DNA of 64,000 nucleotides, taken from the NCBI GenBank assembly GCA_002007465.1, contig LNAC01001934.1, positions 2,068 to 66,067 on the forward strand, read 5' to 3'. Below, piece after piece: positions 12,205-22,086 of the stretch. The notes under the pieces are model-generated. The model saw only the letters and a list, made by a program, of their open reading frames with translations, was not told the DNA's origin and did not search any database. The position numbers and the translations under genes were made by a program. Numbering within the stretch: the first letter of the stretch is position 1; every line of letters starts with the position of its first letter. Source of the DNA: Ailurus styani (lineage: Eukaryota > Chordata > Mammalia > Carnivora > Ailuridae).

Positions 12205-15200
12205 CTACATACTATTGTACATTTGGTCTATGACCGGTGTTTGATAGGTCACTCGCAGCGCCTTCACCATATCCGCCATGAGAAGCTCTGTGTCTTCGCA
12301 TGGCTCGGTGGACTTCATAAGCTGGCGGATATACAGTTTGGCAATAGGAGATGTCCGCCACATGAAGTGGTACAGTGACGTGACGTACGGAGTAGTATAG
12401 AGCGAATCCAATGGAATATACGATGCCTGGTATTTGTGTCCGGTAACCATACTCGCGACGGGGTTATGCACTTTCGTGGGGATGCTGACCACCTTCTCCT
12501 CATCAATAGGTAACGAAAAACTTCTGCGGAAAAACGCCATGAAACGTGTCTTATATTCCAAAGGTGACACGATCGTAGGAGCTTGCCCACTTGCAATGTT
12601 AGCCAACTTCTTCCCGATGGTTTCGATCTGCTTGTCCCATGTATATGGGCGGAGATAATCGATGATGCCCAGCACGATCACCCCCTCTTCAGGGAAGATG
12701 CGCAAAAGCAAGGAGTAGTCTACAACATCCAAATGCGACAGGAATTCAAGGTCACGCTGCACACAGGTATACACTTGCAACAGAGGGGTGTCATCCAAAT
12801 GCAGGGGGCATCCGTTGGTGAACTCCTTGAAATTCTGGTCTAGCAGCACCAGGTGCTCCGGAAATTGAAAATTAACGCTCTCAGGACCACAGGAAACTGT
12901 TGAGTATTCCTTAAATGCAGACGGAACAGCCGACTTGTTTCGTGGGCTTATATTCACGTAACGTTTGTAGGAAATTCCCTTAAGATCGAATGTAAGTTTG
13001 GTAGATCCAAGCACGTGCTCTATGTTCTGCATTATCAAACACCTTACCACCCCCCCGGTCCTCCTGTGTTCAACCGAAAACAATCCATACGGGATGCTTA
13101 ACGAGGTGCCGCCACTCAGCACATGGCTAAAGAACTTGTCACCCCTCTCCAAAAACAACTGGAATTCGTGTCTGTTCAGGAGCTTTAGCATGTACTTTCC
13201 GTCATGGGATACGGACAGAAAAGCGCCACTCTTGCCACCAGAACATCGTAGACGTGATGAACGGCAAAGTGAACGTGCAAAGCTAATGTCGTCACCGCAT
13301 GATAGATGTCGCAACATGTGAAATGCCTCCGGGTAGTGAACCATGATGTTGTAGCTCCCATGGATATAGTGCAATGTAATTGACTGGCAACGTGTGATAT
13401 CCTTGGGAGGCCTAAACCACTTCATGTCGGAACCACCATTATCCCTGAAGGAAGATGTTAGCCTGTAAGGCGTTTTGAAAGTAGGACCAATCTCAGCATT
13501 CATATAACCCTTTGATGTAGTCGACGTACGTGTGCCTAAGTCATTCCATGGTAGCCGCAAGGCTGGTGTGACCCCTTCCACGACATCTTCAGCGAAGAGT
13601 GTTCCCACAGTCCTGTGGTTGTCTCTATCGTCTATCGTTTGTTGCCATTTATCACTTGTTCGATTAGCTGTCCTACCTTGTGTATCATTATGATAATCCC
13701 CCATCGTTAGAAGCCTATCACAATGCAGGTCTACAGAGGCGAGCATTGTGTGGGTAGACAGTCGCCCGATATAAGTGGACATCAAGTTCTGGACCGTTCC
13801 GTCGATCACTGTGCGTAAAATATGGCGCACATTTGGCACATGCGTAAACAGCATCTTGAGATAGTGGTCCATGACAGGCATCTCGTTGAAATCCTTATTA
13901 TAGTGGCACCAACTATACCTAAAGAGCCTGTGGTTACAAAGTATGACGGGAGTGCCGTACGATGGTTGTGACACAGGACAGAAAACCCTATTATTACCTC
14001 TCTTCGCAGCTGGGTCAATATAATCAGTTACAATCTTTGCAGCCTGCCAAATACACACAAGATTAATCGTTTGTAAATCTGACACAGAAGACGCCATGGA
14101 ACTCCAGGGATTGTTCAGCAGTGCACTGTGGAGGCCGTCACACCGACACAAAGTGTATATGCCACTATTGTCCAGATCATCCTTGCTGAAGATGCAATAG
14201 GCCCTTTGATGAAAGATAGATGACACCTTTGAGTACCGACGAAGGTAACGGAATATCAAACAATTCAGTATTAGCCCGCCGAAACGTCGATCACTGGAGT
14301 CCGTGTACTGAGGAACACGAGGATTGTAAATATCATTGCGAGTTGGAGCGGCCGAAAGATGGCTCATAAGGGAATAACGCTTGCTCTTGCAATAATTGAG
14401 TAGGCATTTGCCCATATGACACAGGCTTCCAGACGTTTTGGTGTGGAAGTTGGACTGGCAGAGTTCCAGGTACTCCGATGACATGAGAGCCCTAGAGATA
14501 ATGTTGCCAAGATCACGCCTCATCTGGTAAACAGTATCGTAATTCAAAGCAACCACAGAATGTGCATGCTTGGAACACCCTCTGTGCATTCCTGAAATCA
14601 ATTGGTGCGGGGAGTAATCAGCATCTGATGACCCGGAGTACGTACCGAGGAAACCCATAGAAATTCCAGCAGTAAAGACATGTTGGATGAATAGTGGAAT
14701 CGAATACATCCGACCACCTCTTTGCTCAACAGTGGATGTTTCATCGAAGGAAACAGACCGATTGAGACGTCCTTGTAAATCTGGCACATGTTTCTCCTCG
14801 TCGTTGATCACTACAAGCCTTTCCATAGGTAACATAATGCGCCATGTGTTACACCATATAGTGTCCGAATTGTATGCCAGTTCGTTAGTCGACTTCACCG
14901 AATAATGCTTTGAAGTTAGTGTATCCGGTGGTAGAAGACCACTGTTAGAGCCGTTGGAAAGGATAGACGAGGACCGAGACAAGTCCAATCTCTGTATTTC
15001 GGATGAATCGAGTGAATCTCTGGCGGTGTTGACATGCGATTTGGGCACCGATTCCATGGCATTTTGCTCCTCCCGACTATGAAGATTGACACTGGTAGAC
15101 CTGTGTCTAGATGTTGCAGATGGGGTGCTTACACAACTGCTTTGTTCTACATCGGTGATGGGGTCATCATTATCGGTAGATAACATGGACAAATTCCTCG

Positions 15201-18200
15201 TTTGTGGACGAGAAACAACCACAGTGCCTTTATCGATCAACTTGAAACCGTTAAATAGAATTGACCCAGGTGTTCTCATCAAATCACGGATGGAACCTCG
15301 ACAAACAGATGATAAAGCGACGAAGAAACTTCTAACTGACATAAAGAGGTGCATAGGGTCAAGTGGACACCAATACTGCGCTAATAGGAGGTGAGATACG
15401 CATTGAACGTATATGACGCGAATATCATCCATAATATCACCTGTGCTTGTAATTACCTTTTTGAAAGCATCACGTAGTTCCGTATTCTCCTTGGGTGTAG
15501 CAGGGCTGGTGTCATGGTTGCTTGTGGATTCGTGCACAAGTTTTGTCATTCTTTGGTCCTCCAACGTGAAATCAGAAGGTGTACGATCATTGCTGTGGTC
15601 ACTAAATGGATCTATTGTATCGATCACATGGCTAGATTGGCTGTGTACAGGTGCACAAGTCCCACTGCAACCGCCTTCCTTGATACCAACCGTGTCAACT
15701 CCATCCGTGGCGCAATCTGAAGTAGGACCCTTCCAATTACCCTCTGACTCTGCATTGTTAGGGGTTATTTCCGGCTTTGATGGGGATTGGTCTATCTCGT
15801 TTTCACTATCATTTCCATGTGACCGCCGTTTATCCGAATCCTCGCTATACTGCTTAACGGCGTCGGCGAAAGTTACAGAGAAACTATTCAGCTTCATACC
15901 TATGCTCTTCGTCACCCCTGTAATGATATATAGCCAGTTAAGAATCTCAATTTCAGCTATACTGCTGTAATTGATGTGGTTACAACGGCTGCATAGACCG
16001 AAAGGCGTGGGTCCATTCATCGCAGCAGTTATACCCTCAATTAACAGAGGATGCAACTCCACACCAAACGCATTCCGATCGTCGAAGGCTTCTCTGACAT
16101 CTTTAAATGACTTGGGAAATAGAGGAATGGTCCAATGGTTGCGAGGGTCAAGGTGATCTACGTGTCCCCCTCTCGTCATGCAGTTGAACTCACATCGACA
16201 TGGTATGATTTCCTCAAGCCTATCACTGCCAATGAATTCTGGAAATCTCGAATCGACGTATACAATCAGCATCTTCAGGAGGTTTCTCAAGGACATGCTG
16301 AGGGTGCTAGATCGGTCCTTTAAATATAGCAACTCAAAGTCGTGCGTGGCGTGCGGGTTCCAATCGTTCCTTACTCTATCATTAGTTTCAACATGATTAG
16401 GCAACTCCAGGGGAATTTCATGACAAACTCCCACTGAACCGTCCGTGACAACGCCGTAAAAATTCTCGAGAAGCTTCGAAAGCTTCGACGAAACATGGAG
16501 CAGCTTCCGGTCGAGAACGCTTACACCAGCTGAAAACAACGGCAAAGATCCCAATGCACAATTAATAAGGGGGGCATTGAACTGCACACCGACCTCATAA
16601 TTGGATACATCTTGAACCTGGAGGTTGATTGTGAATGTATCACTATGAATTGAGAAGGTATGGTTACCAAACAGCAAGTGCCCGCATTTAGCCATATAAT
16701 AGCTGTCATATAGAACCATCTGAAGGAAGCGGCCAAATGTAAGGTCGTGCACAGCTACTCTATTGGAGCTCCCGCAAATGCTGCAACGCATCCCTACAAC
16801 GTATGGAAAGTCGAAGTTGAGAGAACCGGTCCTTCCTTCGCCATTATCCACAACCAAGGTCAACCGCTTTGGACTGGTAGGTATAAGCGATTTTGTTGTC
16901 TCTAGATGCATTTGATGTCGATGGAAACTTTCAAAACACCCGTTAAGGGACATGCACCTGTTACGGTGAAGACATCGATCATACTCAATGAGGAAGTCAC
17001 TCAGAAAGCATCCCTGCATGTATCGAGTTATGGGAAACGTTTTCCTAGTTGCAGGTCCGCAAAGCTCGCTATGCTTCGTGTAATACTGTAAGCAGTTTAA
17101 AACCAAAGACTCCTGCAAATCCGTGAGGGTAGTCGAAGACACCGCTGAGGACGCCGTGGATTCCGAAGCTCCAGCCAAATAACTGTTCAGCCAATCCGCA
17201 AAGTAGAGACTCTTGAGGCAATTCTGTACTGGAGGCATTATAGATCTTGGTAAGAAATTAAGTTTCGTCTTTTTTGTGCCAATAGAACACCCATTAGCAT
17301 CATGAGCCACCTTCTTCCTCCTGTTAATCTCGAAAGAATATCTCCTTCCAGAACATAATATAGAATCAATTGCATTATAGTGGAGGGGCTCAGATGAAGC
17401 AACATCTGAAGGTGGAACCAAGCTATTATGTCCCACTACATCAGGAGACACCGAAGATCTGCGTGACTCCACCACACTGTTGAACCGATCCATTGGCAAC
17501 ATTGTTAAATTGTCGACAGTTAGTTGTCCTCCAAGATCTTTAACGAACGTTAACTCCTCGAAGAGGCCCTGTAAACGAAATAGGGCAGTCCTCAACAATT
17601 CTTTCATGTGATCGGCGTTAACACGGGTCACGTGACATTTAGAATACAAAATGGTGCAACCATGGAACACAGGATCCAGGGATAACGCCACTACGGTTTC
17701 TGTACCATTCATATCTAGCGAGTACTTGTCTATGGTGCGAATGCAACGCTCGTAGTCAGAAGCCTGGTCGAGACGTTCGGGTATGGCGCAGTCAAGAGCC
17801 ACACCAAGCTGACGTAAAATGTCATGATCCACCTTACATACACAGCTTATACCTCTGAGATACAGTTGTTTGCCTATGTCTGACGATACGGCACTGGCGC
17901 AAAGTAGAAGCTTAACACCGCTCCTGTGGAGACGATCAATATGCGTGTCCACAGAATCGATGGCGTCGCAAACATCGTGTATCTCTTCATAGTGGCATAA
18001 GTTGTCCTCGTGGTGGCTAGTAATGAACGACTCAGCGAGTAAGACGTTACATCGGTCGATCTGGCATTCCATCCGAGGATACGCCATGTATCCATTGAAG
18101 CATATTCCATTAAAGATCGAAAACCCATGATGTGCTTCCAACCCAAGTGTCGAGTGAACCCTGGACGAAACCCGTAGAACCTTGATAACATCATTTATAT

Positions 18201-18633
18201 CGCGATGTATATGCTTTAACTTGGCACGGAGACCCCAACGCAAAATCAGGGATGATATGTGATCCCTGACCCCATTCTTCAGATGTAACTTGCCGTTATC
18301 AAATGTTAGCGTGTGCTTGATATATTTCTCAGCCAGCCTTAAAAGTTCAGGGTGCCAAAAAGGGTTGTCGTCAACAAACACATCGCTGTACCACTCATCC
18401 ACATAGCAAGGAGCATCAGACTCCACCTCAATCGATGAATTGCGGGAAGACGGATACCTCCTGGAATGCTTGGATAAGCATTTAATCACGTGACGATACG
18501 CGTGAAGCGATTCAACCTTTGGCAGTGCCACGTCTGCACGATCAGGCACGCCCTTGCGAAAGGGAAGCTTTATCTTTGAATACCAGCATCGCACATCATT
18601 GAAGTAACCCGAAAGATGCTTTTCCTTGGGCAT
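12205..18633 (-). CDS. FAB1/PIKfyve-type phosphatidylinositol 3-phosphate 5-kinase
   Basis: A single 2,142-residue frame. The C-terminal ~350 residues are a PIP-kinase catalytic domain: GKSGAFLSVSHDGKYMLKLL (nucleotide loop and lysine), LTFDLKG, HLDVVDYSLLLRIF, and the IIDYLRPYTWDKQIE segment before the C-terminal helix. Residues ~130-290 resemble the CCT/TCP-1-like domain special to Fab1 (SGVKLLLCASAVSSDIGKQLYLRGI). A central block has CxxC pairs (MRCSICGSSN). Fab1 makes PI(3,5)P2 on endolysosomal membranes and controls vacuole traffic. The usual N-terminal FYVE finger is not seen, as expected for part of the family. The start is the ATG at 18633; a GTG two codons earlier is ignored. An additional 5' exon cannot be excluded. 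The long Ser/Asn-rich linkers at ~950-1280 look disordered. Confidence 0.85.
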   Translation of the reverse strand: MPKEKHLSGYFNDVRCWYSKIKLPFRKGVPDRADVALPKVESLHAYRHVIKCLSKHSRRYPSSRNSSIEVESDAPCYVDEWYSDVFVDDNPFWHPELLRLAEKYIKHTLTFDNGKLHLKNGVRDHISSLILRWGLRAKLKHIHRDINDVIKVLRVSSRVHSTLGLEAHHGFSIFNGICFNGYMAYPRMECQIDRCNVLLAESFITSHHEDNLCHYEEIHDVCDAIDSVDTHIDRLHRSGVKLLLCASAVSSDIGKQLYLRGISCVCKVDHDILRQLGVALDCAIPERLDQASDYERCIRTIDKYSLDMNGTETVVALSLDPVFHGCTILYSKCHVTRVNADHMKELLRTALFRLQGLFEELTFVKDLGGQLTVDNLTMLPMDRFNSVVESRRSSVSPDVVGHNSLVPPSDVASSEPLHYNAIDSILCSGRRYSFEINRRKKVAHDANGCSIGTKKTKLNFLPRSIMPPVQNCLKSLYFADWLNSYLAGASESTASSAVSSTTLTDLQESLVLNCLQYYTKHSELCGPATRKTFPITRYMQGCFLSDFLIEYDRCLHRNRCMSLNGCFESFHRHQMHLETTKSLIPTSPKRLTLVVDNGEGRTGSLNFDFPYVVGMRCSICGSSNRVAVHDLTFGRFLQMVLYDSYYMAKCGHLLFGNHTFSIHSDTFTINLQVQDVSNYEVGVQFNAPLINCALGSLPLFSAGVSVLDRKLLHVSSKLSKLLENFYGVVTDGSVGVCHEIPLELPNHVETNDRVRNDWNPHATHDFELLYLKDRSSTLSMSLRNLLKMLIVYVDSRFPEFIGSDRLEEIIPCRCEFNCMTRGGHVDHLDPRNHWTIPLFPKSFKDVREAFDDRNAFGVELHPLLIEGITAAMNGPTPFGLCSRCNHINYSSIAEIEILNWLYIITGVTKSIGMKLNSFSVTFADAVKQYSEDSDKRRSHGNDSENEIDQSPSKPEITPNNAESEGNWKGPTSDCATDGVDTVGIKEGGCSGTCAPVHSQSSHVIDTIDPFSDHSNDRTPSDFTLEDQRMTKLVHESTSNHDTSPATPKENTELRDAFKKVITSTGDIMDDIRVIYVQCVSHLLLAQYWCPLDPMHLFMSVRSFFVALSSVCRGSIRDLMRTPGSILFNGFKLIDKGTVVVSRPQTRNLSMLSTDNDDPITDVEQSSCVSTPSATSRHRSTSVNLHSREEQNAMESVPKSHVNTARDSLDSSEIQRLDLSRSSSILSNGSNSGLLPPDTLTSKHYSVKSTNELAYNSDTIWCNTWRIMLPMERLVVINDEEKHVPDLQGRLNRSVSFDETSTVEQRGGRMYSIPLFIQHVFTAGISMGFLGTYSGSSDADYSPHQLISGMHRGCSKHAHSVVALNYDTVYQMRRDLGNIISRALMSSEYLELCQSNFHTKTSGSLCHMGKCLLNYCKSKRYSLMSHLSAAPTRNDIYNPRVPQYTDSSDRRFGGLILNCLIFRYLRRYSKVSSIFHQRAYCIFSKDDLDNSGIYTLCRCDGLHSALLNNPWSSMASSVSDLQTINLVCIWQAAKIVTDYIDPAAKRGNNRVFCPVSQPSYGTPVILCNHRLFRYSWCHYNKDFNEMPVMDHYLKMLFTHVPNVRHILRTVIDGTVQNLMSTYIGRLSTHTMLASVDLHCDRLLTMGDYHNDTQGRTANRTSDKWQQTIDDRDNHRTVGTLFAEDVVEGVTPALRLPWNDLGTRTSTTSKGYMNAEIGPTFKTPYRLTSSFRDNGGSDMKWFRPPKDITRCQSITLHYIHGSYNIMVHYPEAFHMLRHLSCGDDISFARSLCRSSRLRCSGGKSGAFLSVSHDGKYMLKLLNRHEFQLFLERGDKFFSHVLSGGTSLSIPYGLFSVEHRRTGGVVRCLIMQNIEHVLGSTKLTFDLKGISYKRYVNISPRNKSAVPSAFKEYSTVSCGPESVNFQFPEHLVLLDQNFKEFTNGCPLHLDDTPLLQVYTCVQRDLEFLSHLDVVDYSLLLRIFPEEGVIVLGIIDYLRPYTWDKQIETIGKKLANIASGQAPTIVSPLEYKTRFMAFFRRSFSLPIDEEKVVSIPTKVHNPVASMVTGHKYQASYIPLDSLYTTPYVTSLYHFMWRTSPIAKLYIRQLMKSTEPCEDTELLMADMVKALRVTYQTPVIDQMYNSM

Positions 18634-19472
18634 ATTCACCGATCTGCGTTACTGCCCGCGTTTTAGCGAGCTGCAAAAGCATAATCTAATAAAGCTCCAT
18701 GTTTCAAGGACACAGCATATACCGAGAACCTACCGGTTATGCGTTTTTAAAGCGATGAGAACCAGTAGGAGCGTGTACATGACATTATTAACCTATCCCA
18801 ACATGGCTCATTGATGTAGAAACATGATAATAACCCAGTAGACACCTAGGGATACTGAGAGGCATCCTGAGGCGGAGGTCGAGGAATCTATTCCTAGTCG
18901 AAGTGCGATGTAAACTAACTATGAGACCATTTGGAGATATTGTATTAGTTAATTGTGAAATGTGTGCTCAGATTTTGTCATTAGATGCCCTATAGGAAAG
19001 GATTCGACGCAGTTGCGCCGGTCCCCATCTGACTACAATAGACAGGAGAAATTACGGAGGAAGGACACCTTGGCCGCCATCCACTTAATATAAATGGTAC
19101 AGTCGGTTGTTATAACCGCCAGATAGTATGCTTTAGCGATCTATACCGTATGCTGGTTGTCGATCCCTTCCTCAAGAGGCATCTCTATCTGGTGGTATGG
19201 ATAGGCATCAATAAATGTGGTAGGCGTTGGTGGATAAGATTTAACATGCAAAATAGCAAATTATGCTTGATCTTATAAGGTTGTTTTAACGTAATATATA
19301 CATGGAATACTTATCCATAAGCATGTGAAGAAGGGAAGTGGCAGAGTAACAGTGTTGCCAATAAGAAGTTAACATACCAAGAAACCCGTGGTAGTTTCAG
19401 AGAAACTGCTAATACTCATCGTAAGATACTTTAAGAGTCGTTACCTCACTCGAACGGGATCTTTGCTAAGAG
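18634..19472. other. Divergent intergenic region
   Basis: This 839-bp spacer lies between the starts of the lipid kinase (-) and the actin-like gene (+). It has no convincing frame. Two presumptive promoters face outward here; no motif is claimed. Confidence 0.5.
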
Positions 19473-20585
19473 ATGATGGCCGACGAGGTCCTGGCACTTG
19501 TAATTGACACGGGGTCGTACAGGGTAAAGGCAGGATTCTCGGGGGCAGATGCCCCGCAGTCCGTATTTAGGTCACTGGTTGCCTATGCTGAGGGAGCGGA
19601 GATAGAAGTTGGAAATGATGCGCTGAATAACATAGGGACGAAGTCCCTTATGCAGCCAATACAGCATGGAGTTGTGAGAAATTGGGCATTCGCTGAGAAA
19701 ATATGGGAGCACGTTTTCAGCAAGCAGCTCAAGGTGTCACAGAGCGAGCATCCGGTGCTGCTTTCTGAACCGCCGCTCAATCCCAAGCTGCATAGAGAAA
19801 GATGCTGCCAACTGTTCTTTGAAGCGTTTCATGTGCCTGGACTGTACATGGCACCCACCTCGCTCCTGGCTCTTTATGGAGCGGCTAAAACAACTGGATT
19901 GGTACTAGATGTAGGAGAAGGGGTCGCCCATACGGTTCCCATCAACGACGGAACGGTTATACCGCATGCCATACGTAGGCTAGACGTGGGAGGTTACGAT
20001 GTCACATCGAATTTAATGGCCAGCATAGATATTTTAAGTCGTAATGGCGGTCTTAGTCCCATGGATAGGGAAATCGCAAATGATATCAAGGAAAAGTGTT
20101 GTTACATCGCCCTTGACTATGAGGAAGCCGTTCAGAATGCGGAACAGAACCCAGAGAAATGCACAAAGAAGTACACGCTACCTGACGGAGCAATTCTGAC
20201 ACTTTCAAAGGAGTGCTTCCAGTGCCCAGAGATGCTGTTTTCCCCGGAGGTAGGAGGACGTAATGCACCAAGGCTGGCAGACGTCATATATCACTCCATA
20301 AGAAGCTGTGAACCTGATATCCACAGAACCATGTTCAGCAACATCCTTGTAACGGGTGGAACCTCGCTCTTCCAAGGGTTCCAGGAAAGATGCGAAAAGG
20401 AACTAAAGGAATTGGTCAAGGGGAACTCAGCAGTCAAACTAGTTAACAGTCCGCAGAACAGGGACATCACCGTCTGGGTGGGAGCATCCATCGTGGCGTC
20501 ACTGCCATCATTCCAGCAGATGTGGGTCACAAAATCAGACTACGAGGAGTCGGGACCCACCGTCATACATCGCAAGTGCTTCTAA
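19473..20585 (+). CDS. Actin-like / actin-related protein (divergent)
   Basis: The 370-residue, intronless frame covers the whole actin fold (actin itself is about 375). Recognisable are phosphate loop 1 (LALVIDTGSYRVKAGFSGADAPQ), TSLLALYGAAKTTGLVLDVGEG (phosphate loop 2), RRLDVGGYDVT, the adenosine-region strand NILVTGGTSLFQGF, VWVGASIVASL, and the actin-like tail VIHRKCF. It differs from conventional actin at many positions, for example Leu-Asp-Val-Gly-Glu-Gly-Val instead of the canonical phosphate-2 loop. It is therefore more likely an actin-related or actin-like protein (Arp1-like or an apicomplexan ALP) than the cytoskeletal actin. The subfamily cannot be settled without a tree. The MM start uses the upstream ATG of two. 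It converges with deoxyhypusine synthase, with stops 16 bp apart. Confidence 0.88.
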   Translation: MMADEVLALVIDTGSYRVKAGFSGADAPQSVFRSLVAYAEGAEIEVGNDALNNIGTKSLMQPIQHGVVRNWAFAEKIWEHVFSKQLKVSQSEHPVLLSEPPLNPKLHRERCCQLFFEAFHVPGLYMAPTSLLALYGAAKTTGLVLDVGEGVAHTVPINDGTVIPHAIRRLDVGGYDVTSNLMASIDILSRNGGLSPMDREIANDIKEKCCYIALDYEEAVQNAEQNPEKCTKKYTLPDGAILTLSKECFQCPEMLFSPEVGGRNAPRLADVIYHSIRSCEPDIHRTMFSNILVTGGTSLFQGFQERCEKELKELVKGNSAVKLVNSPQNRDITVWVGASIVASLPSFQQMWVTKSDYEESGPTVIHRKCF

Positions 20586-20601
20586 ACTAAAACGTTAAAT
20601 G

Positions 20602-21717
20602 TTAAAGTCTACTGTGCTGATACTTCTTGAATAGACCCGCAACCAACAGCGGGAATACTAGAGAAGCGTCAGCATGCACCTTAACAGGGTCAGAGTGCGG
20701 TTTTATCTTGCCCCAAGAAACGGCCTCATCCGGACTGGCGCCGGAGTCAGATCCGTCGTACTCTTGAGCAGTTGAAATGTAAACCGCGAAATCAGCCCCA
20801 TTACGCATCAAATTGGCGTTGCATACGTGATGCTTGGGTAAACCCCCACCCAATATGATAAGACCCGATTTACGGCTGTGTACAGCAATGTCGTTGATGA
20901 GACGAACGTCACGCACAACGTCAATCTTAAGCGTTGTAGGCTCTGATCGGGTGTAGGTATGGAAATAGAGGTTGTCCCCGATGGAACCGTCGGTAATGCC
21001 AGGACAGAAAACTGGGATCTGGTTCTTATGACACCAGTAGCAAAACGAACTCTCATCGTTAATCTCCTTGCCCAAATAATCGATGAAACTTGATGGAGTC
21101 CACTCGGCACCCTCTTCTATCTGCTGCCGATGCATCTCGTTGAGGCGCGGTTGCAACCACTCCTCGAAGTTACAATAGTTGTCATTTGGGATGAACAGGT
21201 TACCGATGCGGTTCAGGCCACGGTCCCTCATAGTGGCGCCATCCATGTTGAAACTTCCGATATACGTCTTCCCCATGCATTTTATAAGGTCCTCCTCGAC
21301 TCCCCCACCACTGGTTACCACAACGTCAATCAGCTTGTGCTTCGCCAAGAAAACGAATGCATCACGTAGCCCGCAAGACATCATGTTAGATGTGAAGGCA
21401 AGGAATATAGTGCATTTGGTTTTTTTACGCACTTCAGGGTCCTCGTATATACCGCCAATATCCTCCTCGGTCAATGGGTCGTCACTCAGGCGGAACTTAA
21501 GCATACGCTCGATCATCTCAGCAGCCAGACCTAGATTAGTAGCCTGAAATCCCATATACTTGTAAGATTCCAGAAGGCTCGCCACCTCGACATCGGAGTC
21601 GTAAATGTTGCCATAGGCATAGGCTTTACAGTCCTTCGGCAGAGATGATGGCTGTAATACGGCCTTCGTAACGGTCTCAGGAATTGCAGGAGCAGTGATT
21701 ACACCGTTGTTTACCAT
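20602..21717 (-). CDS. Deoxyhypusine synthase
   Basis: NAD-dependent enzyme that moves the aminobutyl group of spermidine onto one lysine of eIF5A, the first step of hypusine formation. The frame is a 371-residue single exon. Diagnostic stretches include FLAFTSNMMSCGLRD, VVTSGGGVEEDLIK, PVFCPGITDGSIGD, LGGGLPKHHVCNANLMRNGAD and GSDSGASPDEAVSWGKI. The catalytic lysine (the enzyme-imine residue) is at about residue 295, in PKHH. Length and ends match the family, and no organelle leader is seen (MVNNGVITAPAIPE). All sites expected for activity are intact. Confidence 0.96.
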   Translation of the reverse strand: MVNNGVITAPAIPETVTKAVLQPSSLPKDCKAYAYGNIYDSDVEVASLLESYKYMGFQATNLGLAAEMIERMLKFRLSDDPLTEEDIGGIYEDPEVRKKTKCTIFLAFTSNMMSCGLRDAFVFLAKHKLIDVVVTSGGGVEEDLIKCMGKTYIGSFNMDGATMRDRGLNRIGNLFIPNDNYCNFEEWLQPRLNEMHRQQIEEGAEWTPSSFIDYLGKEINDESSFCYWCHKNQIPVFCPGITDGSIGDNLYFHTYTRSEPTTLKIDVVRDVRLINDIAVHSRKSGLIILGGGLPKHHVCNANLMRNGADFAVYISTAQEYDGSDSGASPDEAVSWGKIKPHSDPVKVHADASLVFPLLVAGLFKKYQHSRL

Positions 21718-22086
21718 TGTTTATACCCCTAAAGACACCCTTCTCAATGTGATTTTAAAGCTTTTCACCTTCTCATGGTTAATATGTGTAGAGTGGAGAC
21801 GGTCATACAACTGCAAAGAATCCCTCTAATAAGGTTCAAATGTCACGATGATGATGCGATATGTTGTGAGTAACCACTTAAGAGTTAACCTTAAGTGCAG
21901 GATTAATAAAGAGTATAAAATATGATATAGCTTATTGTGCTATCTCCTTGTACTTCCCAAGACAAGGATAGTGCATACATAAGTGCGAAGATATCGTAAA
22001 TATATGATGTTTAACATTATGGGTAAATGTTGCATTAATGTAGAATCTGTTTACTTAAATAGTTAAAGGATATATATCCAGGTAAA
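21718..22086. other. Divergent intergenic region
   Basis: This 369-bp, strongly AT-rich spacer lies between deoxyhypusine synthase (-) and the AAA ATPase (+). It presumably contains both promoters. Nothing specific was identified. Confidence 0.5.

Noticed and set aside
12022..12378. Plus-strand frame at the end of the lipid-kinase gene
   Set aside because: It overlaps the convincing C-terminus of the kinase on the other strand and is not protein-like.
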